A stretch of 39,662 bases of DNA from Acaryochloris sp. IP29b_bin.148 (GCF_028285565.1 NZ_JANQOY010000219.1:1-39662); one strand, 5' to 3'. Positions 1 to 8,806 are shown, counted from the first letter of the stretch. The notes: generated by a model not told the origin, from the sequence alone. Translations and numbers: made by a program.

Positions 1-137
1 TGGTAATCATCTAGGCAAATAACCGTGATGAATTGCTCCCCAAACAGATCCTCCAGTCGGCGCAGGAAAGTAGATTTACCGCATCCAGAGTCACCGGCAA
101 CGCCGATTAGAACAACACGGTCTGGTTTAGTGGTCAT
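1..137 (-). CDS. prk: Phosphoribulokinase, N-terminal part (runs off the window)
   Basis: Only the first 45 codons are present, starting at the ATG at 137-135 on the minus strand. Phosphoribulokinase uses ATP to phosphorylate ribulose 5-phosphate, giving the CO2 acceptor of the Calvin cycle in the cytoplasm. The visible peptide opens MTTKPDRVVLIGVAGDSG and carries a P-loop of the form GDSGCGKST at residues 15-23. Cysteines fall at residues 19 and 41, matching the thioredoxin-regulated Cys pair of cyanobacterial enzymes. The sequence then reads VICLDDY, also typical of the family. The rest of the protein lies to the left of the window. Its promoter must lie in 138-390. Recognition rests on the strongly conserved N-terminus and is confident despite the short length. 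Confidence 0.93.
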   Translation of the reverse strand, partial: MTTKPDRVVLIGVAGDSGCGKSTFLRRLEDLFGEQFITVICLDDY

Positions 138-392
138 AACTACGATTTCCTTTATAAATCCTATCTCAACAGCAACTAACCCCAGGCACCAACCCTTATG
201 AGAAGGGGTTTGCACAGATAGAGCATTAAATTGCTCCCTTCTGATATTACTAGGCGTTTGTACCCTCTGGATAGCCAGAATGAGAGGAACCCCAATCATA
301 TCTATTCGGCTGTCTATTCAGAGACTGGGGATAGAGCTAAATTTTTTTAGTAATTCCCATGCTACCAAGATAGAGCCGTTAACCCACGATAA

Positions 393-731
393 TTACTCAG
401 GTTGATCGGCAGGTTCTGACTTAGAGAGCGCTGGCGTTGATCTAAGATTTTGCCAGAGAATTTGAATTGATAAAGCGCTCAAACCCAATGCTGCTACACA
501 AAAAATTCCAGTTGCTAAGGTGCTTAATCCTACCACTAAAGTTTTAAGCGCAATCGATATTTCCAGGGCTGTTTGATTATCTGAGGTGAAGGGATGCTCG
601 GCAAAGGATTGGGCAATTAAGGAGGAAAGCTTGGCGAGGGGCAAAGCAATGATTCCGGCGAGAATAGCGCCAGTCATTGTTCGCAATACGCTGGGAGTAG
701 TAGATTTTTCCGTAGAGGGTGATTCAGACAT
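393..731 (-). CDS. Small two-helix membrane protein, DUF3082-like
   Basis: A 112-residue protein from the ATG at 731; an in-frame TTG two codons upstream is a less likely start. It has a polar N-terminus, a hydrophobic segment at about residues 18-40, a second stronger one at about 60-92, and a short polar Pro/Ser/Glu-rich tail. Size, layout and cyanobacterial setting resemble the uncharacterised DUF3082 family, assigned here from memory. No catalytic motif is visible. It lies about 255 bp upstream of prk on the same strand, so joint transcription is possible but unproven. Function unknown; membrane location is predicted from hydrophobicity alone. Confidence 0.7.
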   Translation of the reverse strand: MSESPSTEKSTTPSVLRTMTGAILAGIIALPLAKLSSLIAQSFAEHPFTSDNQTALEISIALKTLVVGLSTLATGIFCVAALGLSALSIQILWQNLRSTPALSKSEPADQPE

Positions 732-737
732 GGGCAA

Positions 738-1571
738 AGATTCTCACCGAATAACGGCATTGGCATCATTTCACTATATTGACGCACTCCCATGATTAAA
801 AGACATGGGATTCAGTGCTATTAGCATAGATTGCGAAGCTGAGCCCCGACTTACGTCTACTGGCACTCTAGACAACGCCTTGCCTAGTGAGAGAATTCCA
901 AACAATCAGAATCGGTTTTTGTATTTTCGGTCTGACAGAGACAAGCGGAATCCTGGATTTTACCCTTAGCGATTTGCATTGAGTCCGATTAAACTGCCGA
1001 GACTACTTTCTGACAGTATGTTTAGCCCTTTACCTAGAAAATTTTTTCTAGAACTAACAGAGGTCTAAATCTGTCGAAGAATTATTTTTATGTTATCGCA
1101 AGCATTGTTCACAGCAATGAAAAGCGCCACCTCGTTTTTCATTGCACCCTTGCAAGGGGTGGACTTTCAAACTTCAGGATTTGGGTAGTGGCTCACCTCA
1201 GGTTGCCAAGCAACCTGAGGGAGGGGCAACGGTGTCTTCTCTTCTGCTGTCAATCGATTTTACAATCGGTTAACCCATCCCTTGACTAGTGGCAATCCAT
1301 GACGTGGATGCCGAGTGCTGAGTCTGCTGCCAGGATGGGCACACCAAGGGGGTAGATGTTGCACAATCCATCTTCGCGGTGAGAGTGTAAGGCGGTGGAA
1401 GCTACGCAGGAAAACTGTAAGAATATCAACGAACTGCTGACGGCCCCATTCTAGAGATTTGAATTCCTGATGGGTTATAAACCCTCTAGTAAACGAAGAG
1501 AGTTACAATGTGATAAGCATATGTAAAATTTTGTAATCTTCATTTCATAACTGTCTGAGATAAGCAAATCA
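738..1571. other. 830-bp gene-free stretch with several strong hairpins
   Basis: No convincing coding frame was found on either strand. It holds an inverted repeat TCCCATG/CATGGGA near 789-811. A 10-bp perfect stem, GCAATGAAAA (1114-1123) with TTTTCATTGC (1136-1145), is followed by the palindrome CCCTTGCAAGGG (1147-1158). An 11-bp perfect stem, CCTCAGGTTGC (1196-1206) with GCAACCTGAGG (1210-1220), has a 3-nt loop. CCCATCC (1274-1280) can pair with GGATGGG (1333-1339) around an inner hairpin (1291-1299 with 1305-1312). No long T-run follows these stems, so they do not look like plain terminators. The last 100 bp or so before 1572 are AT-rich and probably carry the sds promoter. Confidence 0.6.
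1196..1220. repeat. Perfect 11-bp hairpin with 3-nt loop
   Basis: CCTCAGGTTGC at 1196-1206 is the exact reverse complement of GCAACCTGAGG at 1210-1220, with CAA as the loop. It is the strongest of a cluster of stems between 1114 and 1339 and lies outside any gene. There is no T-run on either strand next to it, so a terminator role is not supported. It could be part of a structured RNA or a mobile-element remnant. Confidence 0.8.
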
Positions 1572-2543
1572 ATGACCTCAGTAACATCCCTTTTTGATCC
1601 AGTTGAAGCCGATTTAGCCATATTGGTGGATAACCTCAAAGATCTGGTACGTGCCCAACATCCAGTTCTTTTCGCTGCGGCTGAACATCTGTTTCAAGCT
1701 GGTGGGAAGCGGATGCGCCCGGCGATTGTCCTCTTGCTCTCTAGAGCGCTCCTGCCGCATCAAGACCTTACCCCTCGGCATCGGCGGTTGGCAGAGATTA
1801 CCGAGATGATTCATACCGCTAGTCTGCTCCATGATGATGTCGTCGATGATTCAGGGGTGCGGCGGGGCGTGCCTACGGTTCATAGCCTGTTTGGCAATCG
1901 GATTGCCATTCAAGCGGGTGACTTTCTGTTTGCCCAAGCCTCCTGGTATTTGGCGAATTTGGATAATCTAGAGGTGGTGAAGCTGCTGTCTGAGGTAATT
2001 AAAGATTTTGCGGAAGGGGAAATTCAGCAGGGCATTAATTCCTTTGATACTGCTTTAACGCTGGAAGCTTATCTAGAGAAGTCCTATTACAAAACCGCTT
2101 CCCTAATGGCGAATAGCGCTAAAGCGGCAGGCGTTTTGAGTGGTACGTCCGTGCAAGTCAACCAAGATTTATATGCCTATGGCCGCTGTGTAGGCTTAGC
2201 GTTTCAAATTGTCGATGATATTTTGGATTTCACAGGTTCGACAAATGCCTTGGGTAAGCCCGCCTGTTCAGATTTGCGTAGCGGCAATTTAACGGCACCC
2301 GTGTTGTTTGCGATCGCAGAGAAACCCTACCTCAAAGTTTTAATTGATCGGCACCTCGAAGAAGCGGAAGACTTAGATGAAGCGATTGCCCTGGTCCATG
2401 ACAGCCAAGGCATTCCCAAGTCCCGAGCCCTCGCCGAACAATTTGCCCATCAGGCCGTTCACCATCTAGACTTTCTGCCAGCCTCGGAATCCCGACAAGC
2501 ATTGCTCGATTTAACGGAATATATCCTCAAACGACTCTCCTGA
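1572..2543 (+). CDS. sds: Solanesyl-diphosphate (long-chain polyprenyl) synthase
   Basis: A 323-residue trans-prenyltransferase of full length. It condenses isopentenyl diphosphate units onto an allylic primer to make the long side chain, in cyanobacteria mainly that of plastoquinone. GGKRMRP is at residues 44-50. The first aspartate-rich motif DDVVD is at 88-92, followed by the RRG that binds diphosphate. The second, in FQIVDDILDF, has Asp at 215, 216 and 219. The start is the ATG at 1572, shortly after an AT-rich leader. lepB follows 49 bp downstream on the same strand and may be co-transcribed. The product chain length cannot be fixed by eye; the solanesyl call follows the usual cyanobacterial assignment. 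Confidence 0.92.
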   Translation: MTSVTSLFDPVEADLAILVDNLKDLVRAQHPVLFAAAEHLFQAGGKRMRPAIVLLLSRALLPHQDLTPRHRRLAEITEMIHTASLLHDDVVDDSGVRRGVPTVHSLFGNRIAIQAGDFLFAQASWYLANLDNLEVVKLLSEVIKDFAEGEIQQGINSFDTALTLEAYLEKSYYKTASLMANSAKAAGVLSGTSVQVNQDLYAYGRCVGLAFQIVDDILDFTGSTNALGKPACSDLRSGNLTAPVLFAIAEKPYLKVLIDRHLEEAEDLDEAIALVHDSQGIPKSRALAEQFAHQAVHHLDFLPASESRQALLDLTEYILKRLS

Positions 2544-2592
2544 GGAGTATTCTAGTGATTTAGATGATTGTCCATTTTACGAGAGAACCGTT

Positions 2593-3189
2593 ATGACCTC
2601 AGAGGATCGACCCACACCTGAGGCAACTCCTATCCCCGCGTGGCGCAAACTGTGGCAATCCCAGAAAGACAATATTCTCACCCTTGCGATCGCACTGATC
2701 CTCGCCCTACTGATTCGGGGATTTGTGGCTGAGTCTCGCTATATTCCTTCCGTCTCTATGGAGCCCACCTTGACACCGGGCGATCGAGTGGTGGTGGAAA
2801 AGCTCTCCTATCGCTTCCGCCAACCTCAATCCGGCGACATTGTCGTTTTCCATACCCCCTTACCGCTGCAGGCCGTGGGCTATGCACCGGAGCAAGCCTT
2901 TATCAAACGGGTGATTGGCGTGGCCGGGCAAACCATTGCAGTCCAGAAGGGTCAAGTCTATTTGGATGGCCAGCCCCTTGCTGAGAGCTATATTGCAGAA
3001 GCCCCACAGTATGAATTAGAACCTGTTCAAGTTCCTGAAGGGGCGCTCTTCGTGATGGGCGACAACCGCAACAACAGTAACGACTCTCATATGTGGGGGT
3101 TTTTACCCCTCTCTAATTTAATCGGTCGAGCCAACCTCAAATTCTGGCCTATAGAGCATTTTAACTGGCTTCGTAGTCCATTGCCTTGA
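2593..3189 (+). CDS. lepB: Signal peptidase I
   Basis: A 198-residue membrane-anchored serine protease that removes signal peptides from exported proteins at the outer face of the plasma or thylakoid membrane. A polar N-terminus is followed by one transmembrane helix at about residues 27-45. The catalytic serine lies in SVSMEPTL (Ser55) and the catalytic lysine in FIKRVIG (Lys105). The C-terminal box GDNRNNSNDSHMWG is complete. This is the short, single-helix form usual in cyanobacteria and Gram-positive bacteria, not the two-helix E. coli form. It lies 49 bp after sds and 77 bp before chlI, all on one strand. Several small proteins in this window with signal peptides are plausible substrates. 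Confidence 0.95.
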   Translation: MTSEDRPTPEATPIPAWRKLWQSQKDNILTLAIALILALLIRGFVAESRYIPSVSMEPTLTPGDRVVVEKLSYRFRQPQSGDIVVFHTPLPLQAVGYAPEQAFIKRVIGVAGQTIAVQKGQVYLDGQPLAESYIAEAPQYELEPVQVPEGALFVMGDNRNNSNDSHMWGFLPLSNLIGRANLKFWPIEHFNWLRSPLP

Positions 3190-3266
3190 CTGGATTAGCG
3201 CCCTTGAGCGGCCTCCATATGGCACAATGGGAAGCACTGGATAAAAGCTATTGATCAGGTATTTTT

Positions 3267-4352
3267 GTGAGTTCTACTGCGACCAAAGCGCCCGCTCGCG
3301 CTGTTTTCCCCTTTACGGCTATCGTCGGCCAAGAAGAAATGAAATTGGCGTTGATCCTCAACACCATTGATCCACGAATTGGTGGGGTGATGATTATGGG
3401 GGATCGCGGTACAGGCAAAACCACAACCATTCGGGCGTTAGCTAATCTGCTCCCCGAGATTAACGTCGTCATGGATGATCCCTTCAATAGCGACCCTGAA
3501 GATCCAGAACTGATGAGTGATGAGGTTAAAGCCTTAACCACAGGCGGCCAAACGCCTGCAGTGACTCAAATGCAAGTGCCAATGGTGGATTTGCCCTTGG
3601 GCGCCACCGAAGATCGGGTGTGCGGCACGATTGATATTGAAAAAGCGCTGTCGGAAGGGGTAAAAGCCTTTGAGCCTGGCTTGTTGGCAAAAGCCAATCG
3701 CGGCATTCTCTACGTGGATGAGGTCAACCTGCTCGACGATCACTTGGTTGACGTGCTGTTAGACTCAGCTGCCTCCGGTTGGAATACCGTCGAACGGGAA
3801 GGCATTTCCATTCGCCACCCCGCTCGCTTTGTTCTTGTGGGTTCCGGCAACCCAGAGGAAGGAGAATTACGACCTCAGTTGCTCGACCGTTTTGGCATGC
3901 ATGCTGAAATTCATACCGTTAAAGATCCGACCTTGCGAGTGCAAATTGTCGAAGAGCGCGCTCAGTTTGATCAAGAGCCCCACTCCTATCTGGACAATCA
4001 CACCGATACTCAAAAGGCTCTCCAAGACCAGATTGTGAATGCTCAGAATAATCTGGCCCACGTCAATATTGACCACGAGCTGCGCGTCAATATTTCCCAG
4101 GTCTGCTCGGAACTAGATGTGGATGGTCTACGTGGCGACATCGTTACTAATCGAGCAGCCAAAGCCATTGCGGCCTTTGAAGGACGGACAGAAGTCACGG
4201 TCGATGATATTCGTCGAGTGATTACCCTATGTCTGCGCCATCGTTTGAGAAAGGACCCTCTGGAATCTATTGACTCGGGCTATAAAGTCAGCAAAGTCTT
4301 TCGCCAAGTCTTTGGTTTACCGGATGAAGACGATGCTGACATGGCCGCCTAA
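3267..4352 (+). CDS. chlI: Magnesium chelatase ATPase subunit I
   Basis: A 361-residue AAA+ ATPase that, with ChlD and ChlH, inserts Mg2+ into protoporphyrin IX at the first committed step of chlorophyll synthesis. The start is the GTG at 3267; no in-frame ATG fits the conserved N-terminus ([16 protein letters not shown]). Walker A GDRGTGKT is at residues 45-52, Walker B ILYVDE at 147-152, and [19 protein letters not shown] follows with the sensor and arginine-finger region. Length matches the family. ChlD and ChlH are not in the window, as is common in cyanobacteria. A 266-bp spacer without an obvious terminator separates it from the next gene. Confidence 0.97.
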   Translation: MSSTATKAPARAVFPFTAIVGQEEMKLALILNTIDPRIGGVMIMGDRGTGKTTTIRALANLLPEINVVMDDPFNSDPEDPELMSDEVKALTTGGQTPAVTQMQVPMVDLPLGATEDRVCGTIDIEKALSEGVKAFEPGLLAKANRGILYVDEVNLLDDHLVDVLLDSAASGWNTVEREGISIRHPARFVLVGSGNPEEGELRPQLLDRFGMHAEIHTVKDPTLRVQIVEERAQFDQEPHSYLDNHTDTQKALQDQIVNAQNNLAHVNIDHELRVNISQVCSELDVDGLRGDIVTNRAAKAIAAFEGRTEVTVDDIRRVITLCLRHRLRKDPLESIDSGYKVSKVFRQVFGLPDEDDADMAA

Positions 4353-4618
4353 ACGAATCATCCTTGATTTTCTACCTAATCGATTTGTCAACTTCCCATC
4401 AGCTGGATACCAGCTAATTTAGGTTGATTATTTTGCCTGGGGTTGAAGAGGGCCAGCTTGATAAAGGGGCAGACCTATATCCGGCTAAGTCGCTCCAGAG
4501 TCGTCAGTCTTAAGGCAAGATAGGGGTGACTAGAATTGAAGGGGGCTGTGTCATTTTCAATGGAGAATGAACGACCGCGATCTCAGCCCCATACTGCGCC
4601 TGAAGCGGGTCAGGAATC

Positions 4619-5038
4619 ATGAATACTATGAACTGCCTATTTTGCGTCCTGATGGGTCTCTGCCAGCTGTTGAGTCCTGCTGCCGCCCTGAGTATGCATC
4701 CGCTGTGGCTGCCTCAGTCCAGTATGAGAGTGGCAACCCTGGCTCAATCCCTGGTGATTCAGTCTCAGCCATCCTCTCAGAGCATTCAACAGGCAGTGGT
4801 GCAAGATTTGGCTCAGCGTACGGGTCAGCCCCTTCAGACGTTCAAAGTGATTCATATCGGGCAGCAAACTTGGCCGGATGGCTGCTTAGGGTTGTCGGAA
4901 CCCGATGTGCTCTGTACGATGGCGCTGGTGCCGGGCTGGCGAGTGGTGGTGTCGAACGGTGCGCAAGAATGGACCTATCGCACGGATGATCAGGGTCAAA
5001 TTATCAAGTTAGACCCCGGTCAATCCTCCCAGCCATAA
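4619..5038 (+). CDS. Small secreted protein of a cyanobacterial hypothetical family
   Basis: A 139-residue protein starting MNTMNCLFCVLMGLCQLL, with a probable signal peptide of about 23 residues ending near SPAAALS. The mature part has the order AVVQDLAQRTG, then TWPDGCLGL with a cysteine, a second cysteine in DVLCTMALVPGWRV, then EWTYRTDDQG. The two cysteines may form a disulfide in the periplasm. I recall this WPDGCLGL/VPGWRV arrangement from uncharacterised cyanobacterial proteins but know no function. An overlapping 140-codon frame starting at 4567 is rejected because it shows no family-like features. The gene lies 57 bp before pdxH. Confidence 0.75.
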   Translation: MNTMNCLFCVLMGLCQLLSPAAALSMHPLWLPQSSMRVATLAQSLVIQSQPSSQSIQQAVVQDLAQRTGQPLQTFKVIHIGQQTWPDGCLGLSEPDVLCTMALVPGWRVVVSNGAQEWTYRTDDQGQIIKLDPGQSSQP

Positions 5039-5095
5039 TCGGATGGCTTCCACTATATTGATGGAGTACCGTATCCTCCTCTCTAGCGTGATTGC

Positions 5096-5755
5096 ATGTC
5101 TTCTCGTGATCTGACCCCAGCAAAGATTGCCGATCTGCGGTGTGACTACCGTTTGCAAGCGCTTTTAGAAACAGCGGTAGAGGCGGATCCGATCCAGCAA
5201 TTTCAGTATTGGTTTAGCCAAGCCTTGCAGGCTGAATTGCCAGAGCCCAACGCGATGACCTTAGCTACAGTTAATACAGAGGGCCAACCCTCGGCGCGGA
5301 TGGTGTTGTTAAAAGGGGTTGATCCAGAGGGGTTTGTGTTTTACACGAATTACCGGAGTCGTAAGGGTCAAGAGTTGACCCATCGCCCCTGGGCTGCTCT
5401 AGTCTTTTGGTGGGCTGAATTAGAGCGGCAAGTGCGGATTGAGGGGGCCGTTGCTCAAGTGTCTGCGCAAGAAACGGAGTCCTATTTTGAGAGTCGTCCT
5501 CGGGGTAGCCAGCTGGGGGCTTGGGTGTCCGAACAAAGTCAAGTGATTGGCGATCGCACGGTTCTTGAGGAGCGTCTGCAAGACTTAGAACAGCAATACC
5601 AGAACCAGCCGATTCCTCGCCCGCTCCATTGGGGGGGCTATCGCCTCCGACCAGATTTGATTGAGTTTTGGCAAGGTCGTCCCAATCGCCTCCATGATCG
5701 GCTGTGTTACCAAAGAGAGGGTGAGCAGTGGTGCATGGTGCGGTTATCACCTTGA
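5096..5755 (+). CDS. pdxH: Pyridoxamine/pyridoxine 5'-phosphate oxidase
   Basis: A 219-residue FMN enzyme that oxidises pyridoxamine or pyridoxine 5'-phosphate with O2 to pyridoxal 5'-phosphate, the last step of vitamin B6 coenzyme synthesis and salvage. Family blocks occur in order: EPNAMTLATVNTEGQPSAR, VLLKGVDPEGFVFYTNYRSRKG (FMN-binding), FWWAELERQVRIEG, ESYFESRPRGSQLGAW, then the C-terminal WGGYRLRPDLIEFWQGRPNRLHDR. Length is normal. The next gene begins 13 bp after the stop on the same strand, suggesting one transcript, though no functional link is evident. Confidence 0.96.
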   Translation: MSSRDLTPAKIADLRCDYRLQALLETAVEADPIQQFQYWFSQALQAELPEPNAMTLATVNTEGQPSARMVLLKGVDPEGFVFYTNYRSRKGQELTHRPWAALVFWWAELERQVRIEGAVAQVSAQETESYFESRPRGSQLGAWVSEQSQVIGDRTVLEERLQDLEQQYQNQPIPRPLHWGGYRLRPDLIEFWQGRPNRLHDRLCYQREGEQWCMVRLSP

Positions 5756-5768
5756 TATTGGACAGCCC

Positions 5769-7079
5769 ATGACACTGATTCAAGTTTGGGGATGCTTACT
5801 GATTTTTGTGATCTGCCCACTGCTGGGAGGGCTGCCGGTCGCAGAATACTTGACTCGGCTTTTCCCTCCGTCTCAAGGCAGGGGCTATCGGCTATTTGGG
5901 GTTAACGTCCATTGGCGCGTTTGGCTGCGGGGGGGGATAGAGGCGAGTAAAGGCGTTTTGAGCGTCTTACTGGCTCGTTATTACTTTCCGCAGGATCCGA
6001 CGTGGTGGATTATTGCCCTGATTGCCTTAGTGTTTGGCCAGTTCTGGATCCGAAAATCGAAACCCTTTTTGGCGGTTGCGGCTGGAGGATTGGCCTATAG
6101 CTGGCAGGTAACGTTTTTGCTCCTGCTGATGGGAGGCATTAGTCTCACGCTCTTGAGAGAAAAGCAGCTTGGCCGGTTAGGGCTGTTGGTGCTATTACCG
6201 ATGGTGGTCGGGTTAGTCTCTCAGCAAAGCTCCCAAGCGATGGCCGCGATGGGACTCAGTTTTTTGCTTGCTTGGGGAGATGCTCAGCAGTCCCAGGCTT
6301 CAGTACCTGAGGAAGGGAGAGAAGAGCGTGCCTTAAGGACGCAACCCCAGGCCGATGATGCCCATTTGTTTGGCTTGTTTCAGCGCGATCGCAATATTCG
6401 TACCCTCGATCAACCGCTTAATGCCGATCAATGCGGTCAGTCTGCCGCTGTGCTCAGTCAACTCAAAGCATTGGGATATCCTGTCCCTCCAGGTTGGGTG
6501 CTACCGCCTGGGGATGATGCCGAGCCCCTGATTCGATTGCTATCGCCCACGCCTGAGCAGCCTTTAATGGTTCGGTCTAACATTGTCGGTCAGACGCATG
6601 AATCGGAGAATATCGCCCTCTCCACAGAGCCGATTATTCAGATCACATCTCGACGATCCTTGGTCCAAGTGATTGCCGCCTGTCGAACCGCCTATAGTTC
6701 GACGCCCTCTTCTGCACAGCGACGCGAGTTCGGGGTCGCTGTTCTGATTCAGATCCAAGTCAAGGGCCAATATGGAGGGATCGCTTGGAGTCAAGATGTC
6801 AAGGCCCAGGACCCGACGACTGTGCTGATCACGGGGGGGGCTGGACCAACGCCCTCAGAAGCCCTCACGCAGCTGTCTGCAGTGCAGATTCGCGTTCCAC
6901 AAAGGCTCTCTAAACATTCTGACGTAGCGCTGACCCACGCACAGATACCGCTGCCTCTAGTTCACCAAATCGCCACGATGGCTCGGGAAATAGACGCTCA
7001 CTATCAGGGCATCCCTCAAAAAATTGAATGGAGTTACGATGGCACTACACTGTGGTTACTAGCGGCTCACCCCGTCTAG
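5769..7079 (+). CDS. PlsY-like membrane domain fused to a PEP/pyruvate-binding-like domain
   Basis: The frame opens upstream inside pdxH, but the ATG at 5769, 13 bp after the pdxH stop, is the sensible start (436 residues). Residues 1-170 are strongly hydrophobic with five or six helices and resemble the glycerol-3-phosphate acyltransferase PlsY: GGLPVAEYLTR near the N-terminus and GGIEASKGVLSVLLAR at 55-70. The PlsY motifs GNPGATN and GHxxPxxxxFKGGKG are not preserved; GQFWIRKSKPF stands where the second would be. Residues from about 185 to the end resemble the ATP-grasp N-terminal domain of PEP synthase/pyruvate phosphate dikinase, with LMVRSN in place of the usual VRSS and a later GQYGGIAWSQD. 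Both parts look altered, so activity is uncertain. Confidence 0.6.
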   Translation: MTLIQVWGCLLIFVICPLLGGLPVAEYLTRLFPPSQGRGYRLFGVNVHWRVWLRGGIEASKGVLSVLLARYYFPQDPTWWIIALIALVFGQFWIRKSKPFLAVAAGGLAYSWQVTFLLLLMGGISLTLLREKQLGRLGLLVLLPMVVGLVSQQSSQAMAAMGLSFLLAWGDAQQSQASVPEEGREERALRTQPQADDAHLFGLFQRDRNIRTLDQPLNADQCGQSAAVLSQLKALGYPVPPGWVLPPGDDAEPLIRLLSPTPEQPLMVRSNIVGQTHESENIALSTEPIIQITSRRSLVQVIAACRTAYSSTPSSAQRREFGVAVLIQIQVKGQYGGIAWSQDVKAQDPTTVLITGGAGPTPSEALTQLSAVQIRVPQRLSKHSDVALTHAQIPLPLVHQIATMAREIDAHYQGIPQKIEWSYDGTTLWLLAAHPV

Positions 7080-7157
7080 ATATAAACCTGTTTACAATAC
7101 GAGAGGAAAACATTGTTGTTGGCTTTGCCCTCAATCCTTTAATCGCCCCCTCCCCCT

Positions 7158-7574
7158 ATGTTAGACCACCACTCTTCCCCCTCTGTTGTCCATCAGCGCT
7201 GGCTCCTAGCAATGCTGATTCTGTGTATCGTTACGTCTATTTTGCATTACGTCGATAACATCATCTTCTTTGATCAGTATCCGGAACCGACCTGGTTTAA
7301 TCCTTCCTTGGTGGATATTCTCTGGTTTGTGATGACACCTATTGGCATTGCGGGCTATCTACTTTGGCAGCGAGGCCGTTTGGCGCTTGCTTTTGGACTG
7401 CTCTACCTTTACGTGGCAATGGGGCAGTTAACCTTGGGACACTACTTCTATGCGCCTATTTGGGATCTAACCTGGAAAATGAATGGGCTCATTCTTCTAG
7501 AATCTTTTACAGCGCTAATGTTGGGTGTGTATTTAGCCTGGTTGCAGAAGACTGGTAGGCGTGAATCTGCTTGA
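7158..7574 (+). CDS. Four-helix membrane protein of unknown function
   Basis: A 138-residue protein starting MLDHHSSPSVVHQRW, with four predicted transmembrane helices at about residues 15-35, 50-68, 76-95 and 108-128. Conserved-looking polar residues sit at the membrane edge (LHYVDNIIFF, then MGQLTLGHYFY with a His inside a helix). I do not recognise a named family. It stands 78 bp after the PlsY-like fusion and 50 bp before the aldo/keto reductase on the same strand. A second short frame inside (7364-7558) is a shadow. The coding call rests on a clean hydrophobic pattern and a good fit between its neighbours. Confidence 0.7.
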   Translation: MLDHHSSPSVVHQRWLLAMLILCIVTSILHYVDNIIFFDQYPEPTWFNPSLVDILWFVMTPIGIAGYLLWQRGRLALAFGLLYLYVAMGQLTLGHYFYAPIWDLTWKMNGLILLESFTALMLGVYLAWLQKTGRRESA

Positions 7575-7624
7575 GTGCAGTGATGCTTTGGGCTAAAGCA
7601 ACGATAAGGAGTTAATAAGTCTGG

Positions 7625-8806
7625 ATGTTATATCGTCGATTTGGCCGGACAGAACTGCAAATTCCGGTGTTTTCCTGTGGAGGGATGCGGTATCACCATT
7701 CCTGGAAAGACTTACCGGGCTGGAGAATTCCGAAAGCTAATCAAGACAATCTAGAGGCCACGATTCGACGATCCATTTCCCTCGGGATTAACCATATCGA
7801 AACGGCTAGGGGCTATGGCACCTCGGAACTGCAACTCGGACGCATTTTACCGACCTTCCCTCGCCATCAACTGATTATTCAGACTAAGGTTGCACCGAAG
7901 GACAATGCTCAAGAGTTTCAGAAAACCTTTGACCAATGCCTGCGCAAATTAAAGCTCGACTATGTGGACTTACTCGGACTACACGGGATTAATACGCCTG
8001 AGCTACTAGATTTCACCGTTCGTCCAGGGGGATGTCTGGAGGTGGCTCGCCGCTTGCAAGAACAGGGCAAAGTCCGATTTATTGGTTTTTCGACCCACGG
8101 ACCGACGGATTTGATTGTGAAAACGATCCAAACGGATCAGTTTGATTATGTCAATTTGCACTGGTACTACATCAATCAGTTCAACTGGCCTGCCATTGAG
8201 GCTGCAACCCAACATGATTTGGGTGTATTTATTATCAGCCCTTCTGATAAGGGAGGCATGTTGTACAAACCCTCCCCCAAGTTAGTCGATCTGTGCCATC
8301 CGTTGAGTCCGATGGTGTTTAATGACTTGTTTTGTTTAAGCCATCCCCAAGTGCATACGCTGAGTTTAGGGGCAGCTCGACCAAGCGATTTTGACGAACA
8401 CTTAAACGTATTGAAGCTGCTAGACCAAGCGGATACGTTGCTGCCGCCGATTTTGGCGCGGCTGCAGGAAGTTGCGATCGCAACCCTCGGTGAGGACTGG
8501 GTCGAAACATGGCATCAAGGGTTACCGAGCTATGAGCAAACGCCTGGCCAGATTAATATTCCAGTGATTTTGTGGTTGCGCAATTTAATGATGGCCTACG
8601 ACATGCATGAATATGCTCAAATGCGGTATAACCTGTTAGGACAAGCCGATCATTGGTTTCCCGGAGAGAAAGCAGGCCAAGTCGCGGATCACGATCTGAG
8701 GGACTGCCTAAGCGCCAGCCCCCATGCCGCTCAGATTCCTGGCTTTCTTGCTGATGCGCATCGCCAACTCGCGGGGCAAGCCGTGCAGCGCCTGTCGAAA
8801 AGTTAA
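7625..8806 (+). CDS. Aldo/keto reductase family oxidoreductase
   Basis: A 393-residue cytoplasmic NAD(P)H-dependent oxidoreductase. The N-terminal (beta/alpha)8 barrel begins MLYRRFGRTELQIPVFSCGG. Tetrad positions are visible: HIETARGYG supplies Tyr64, TKVAP supplies Lys88, and LLGLHGIN supplies His. The position that is normally Asp (in DTAxxYG) is Glu59. GKVRFIGFSTHGP and the later GVFIISPSDKGG are typical of the barrel's second half. About 100 extra C-terminal residues follow; some long relatives have a 4Fe-4S cysteine cluster there, but this one does not. Substrate unknown. The 415-bp gap after it separates it from the next gene. Confidence 0.88.
   Translation: MLYRRFGRTELQIPVFSCGGMRYHHSWKDLPGWRIPKANQDNLEATIRRSISLGINHIETARGYGTSELQLGRILPTFPRHQLIIQTKVAPKDNAQEFQKTFDQCLRKLKLDYVDLLGLHGINTPELLDFTVRPGGCLEVARRLQEQGKVRFIGFSTHGPTDLIVKTIQTDQFDYVNLHWYYINQFNWPAIEAATQHDLGVFIISPSDKGGMLYKPSPKLVDLCHPLSPMVFNDLFCLSHPQVHTLSLGAARPSDFDEHLNVLKLLDQADTLLPPILARLQEVAIATLGEDWVETWHQGLPSYEQTPGQINIPVILWLRNLMMAYDMHEYAQMRYNLLGQADHWFPGEKAGQVADHDLRDCLSASPHAAQIPGFLADAHRQLAGQAVQRLSKS

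Noticed and set aside
1085..1440. Known structural RNA (6S, tmRNA, RNase P, SRP, cobalamin or other riboswitch)
   Set aside because: None of the conserved sequence blocks of these RNAs could be found; the region is reported only as unassigned hairpins.
4567..4989. 140-codon plus-strand frame overlapping the small secreted protein
   Set aside because: It lacks a signal peptide or any family pattern, while the overlapping frame at 4619-5038 has a clean signal peptide and recognisable conserved blocks.
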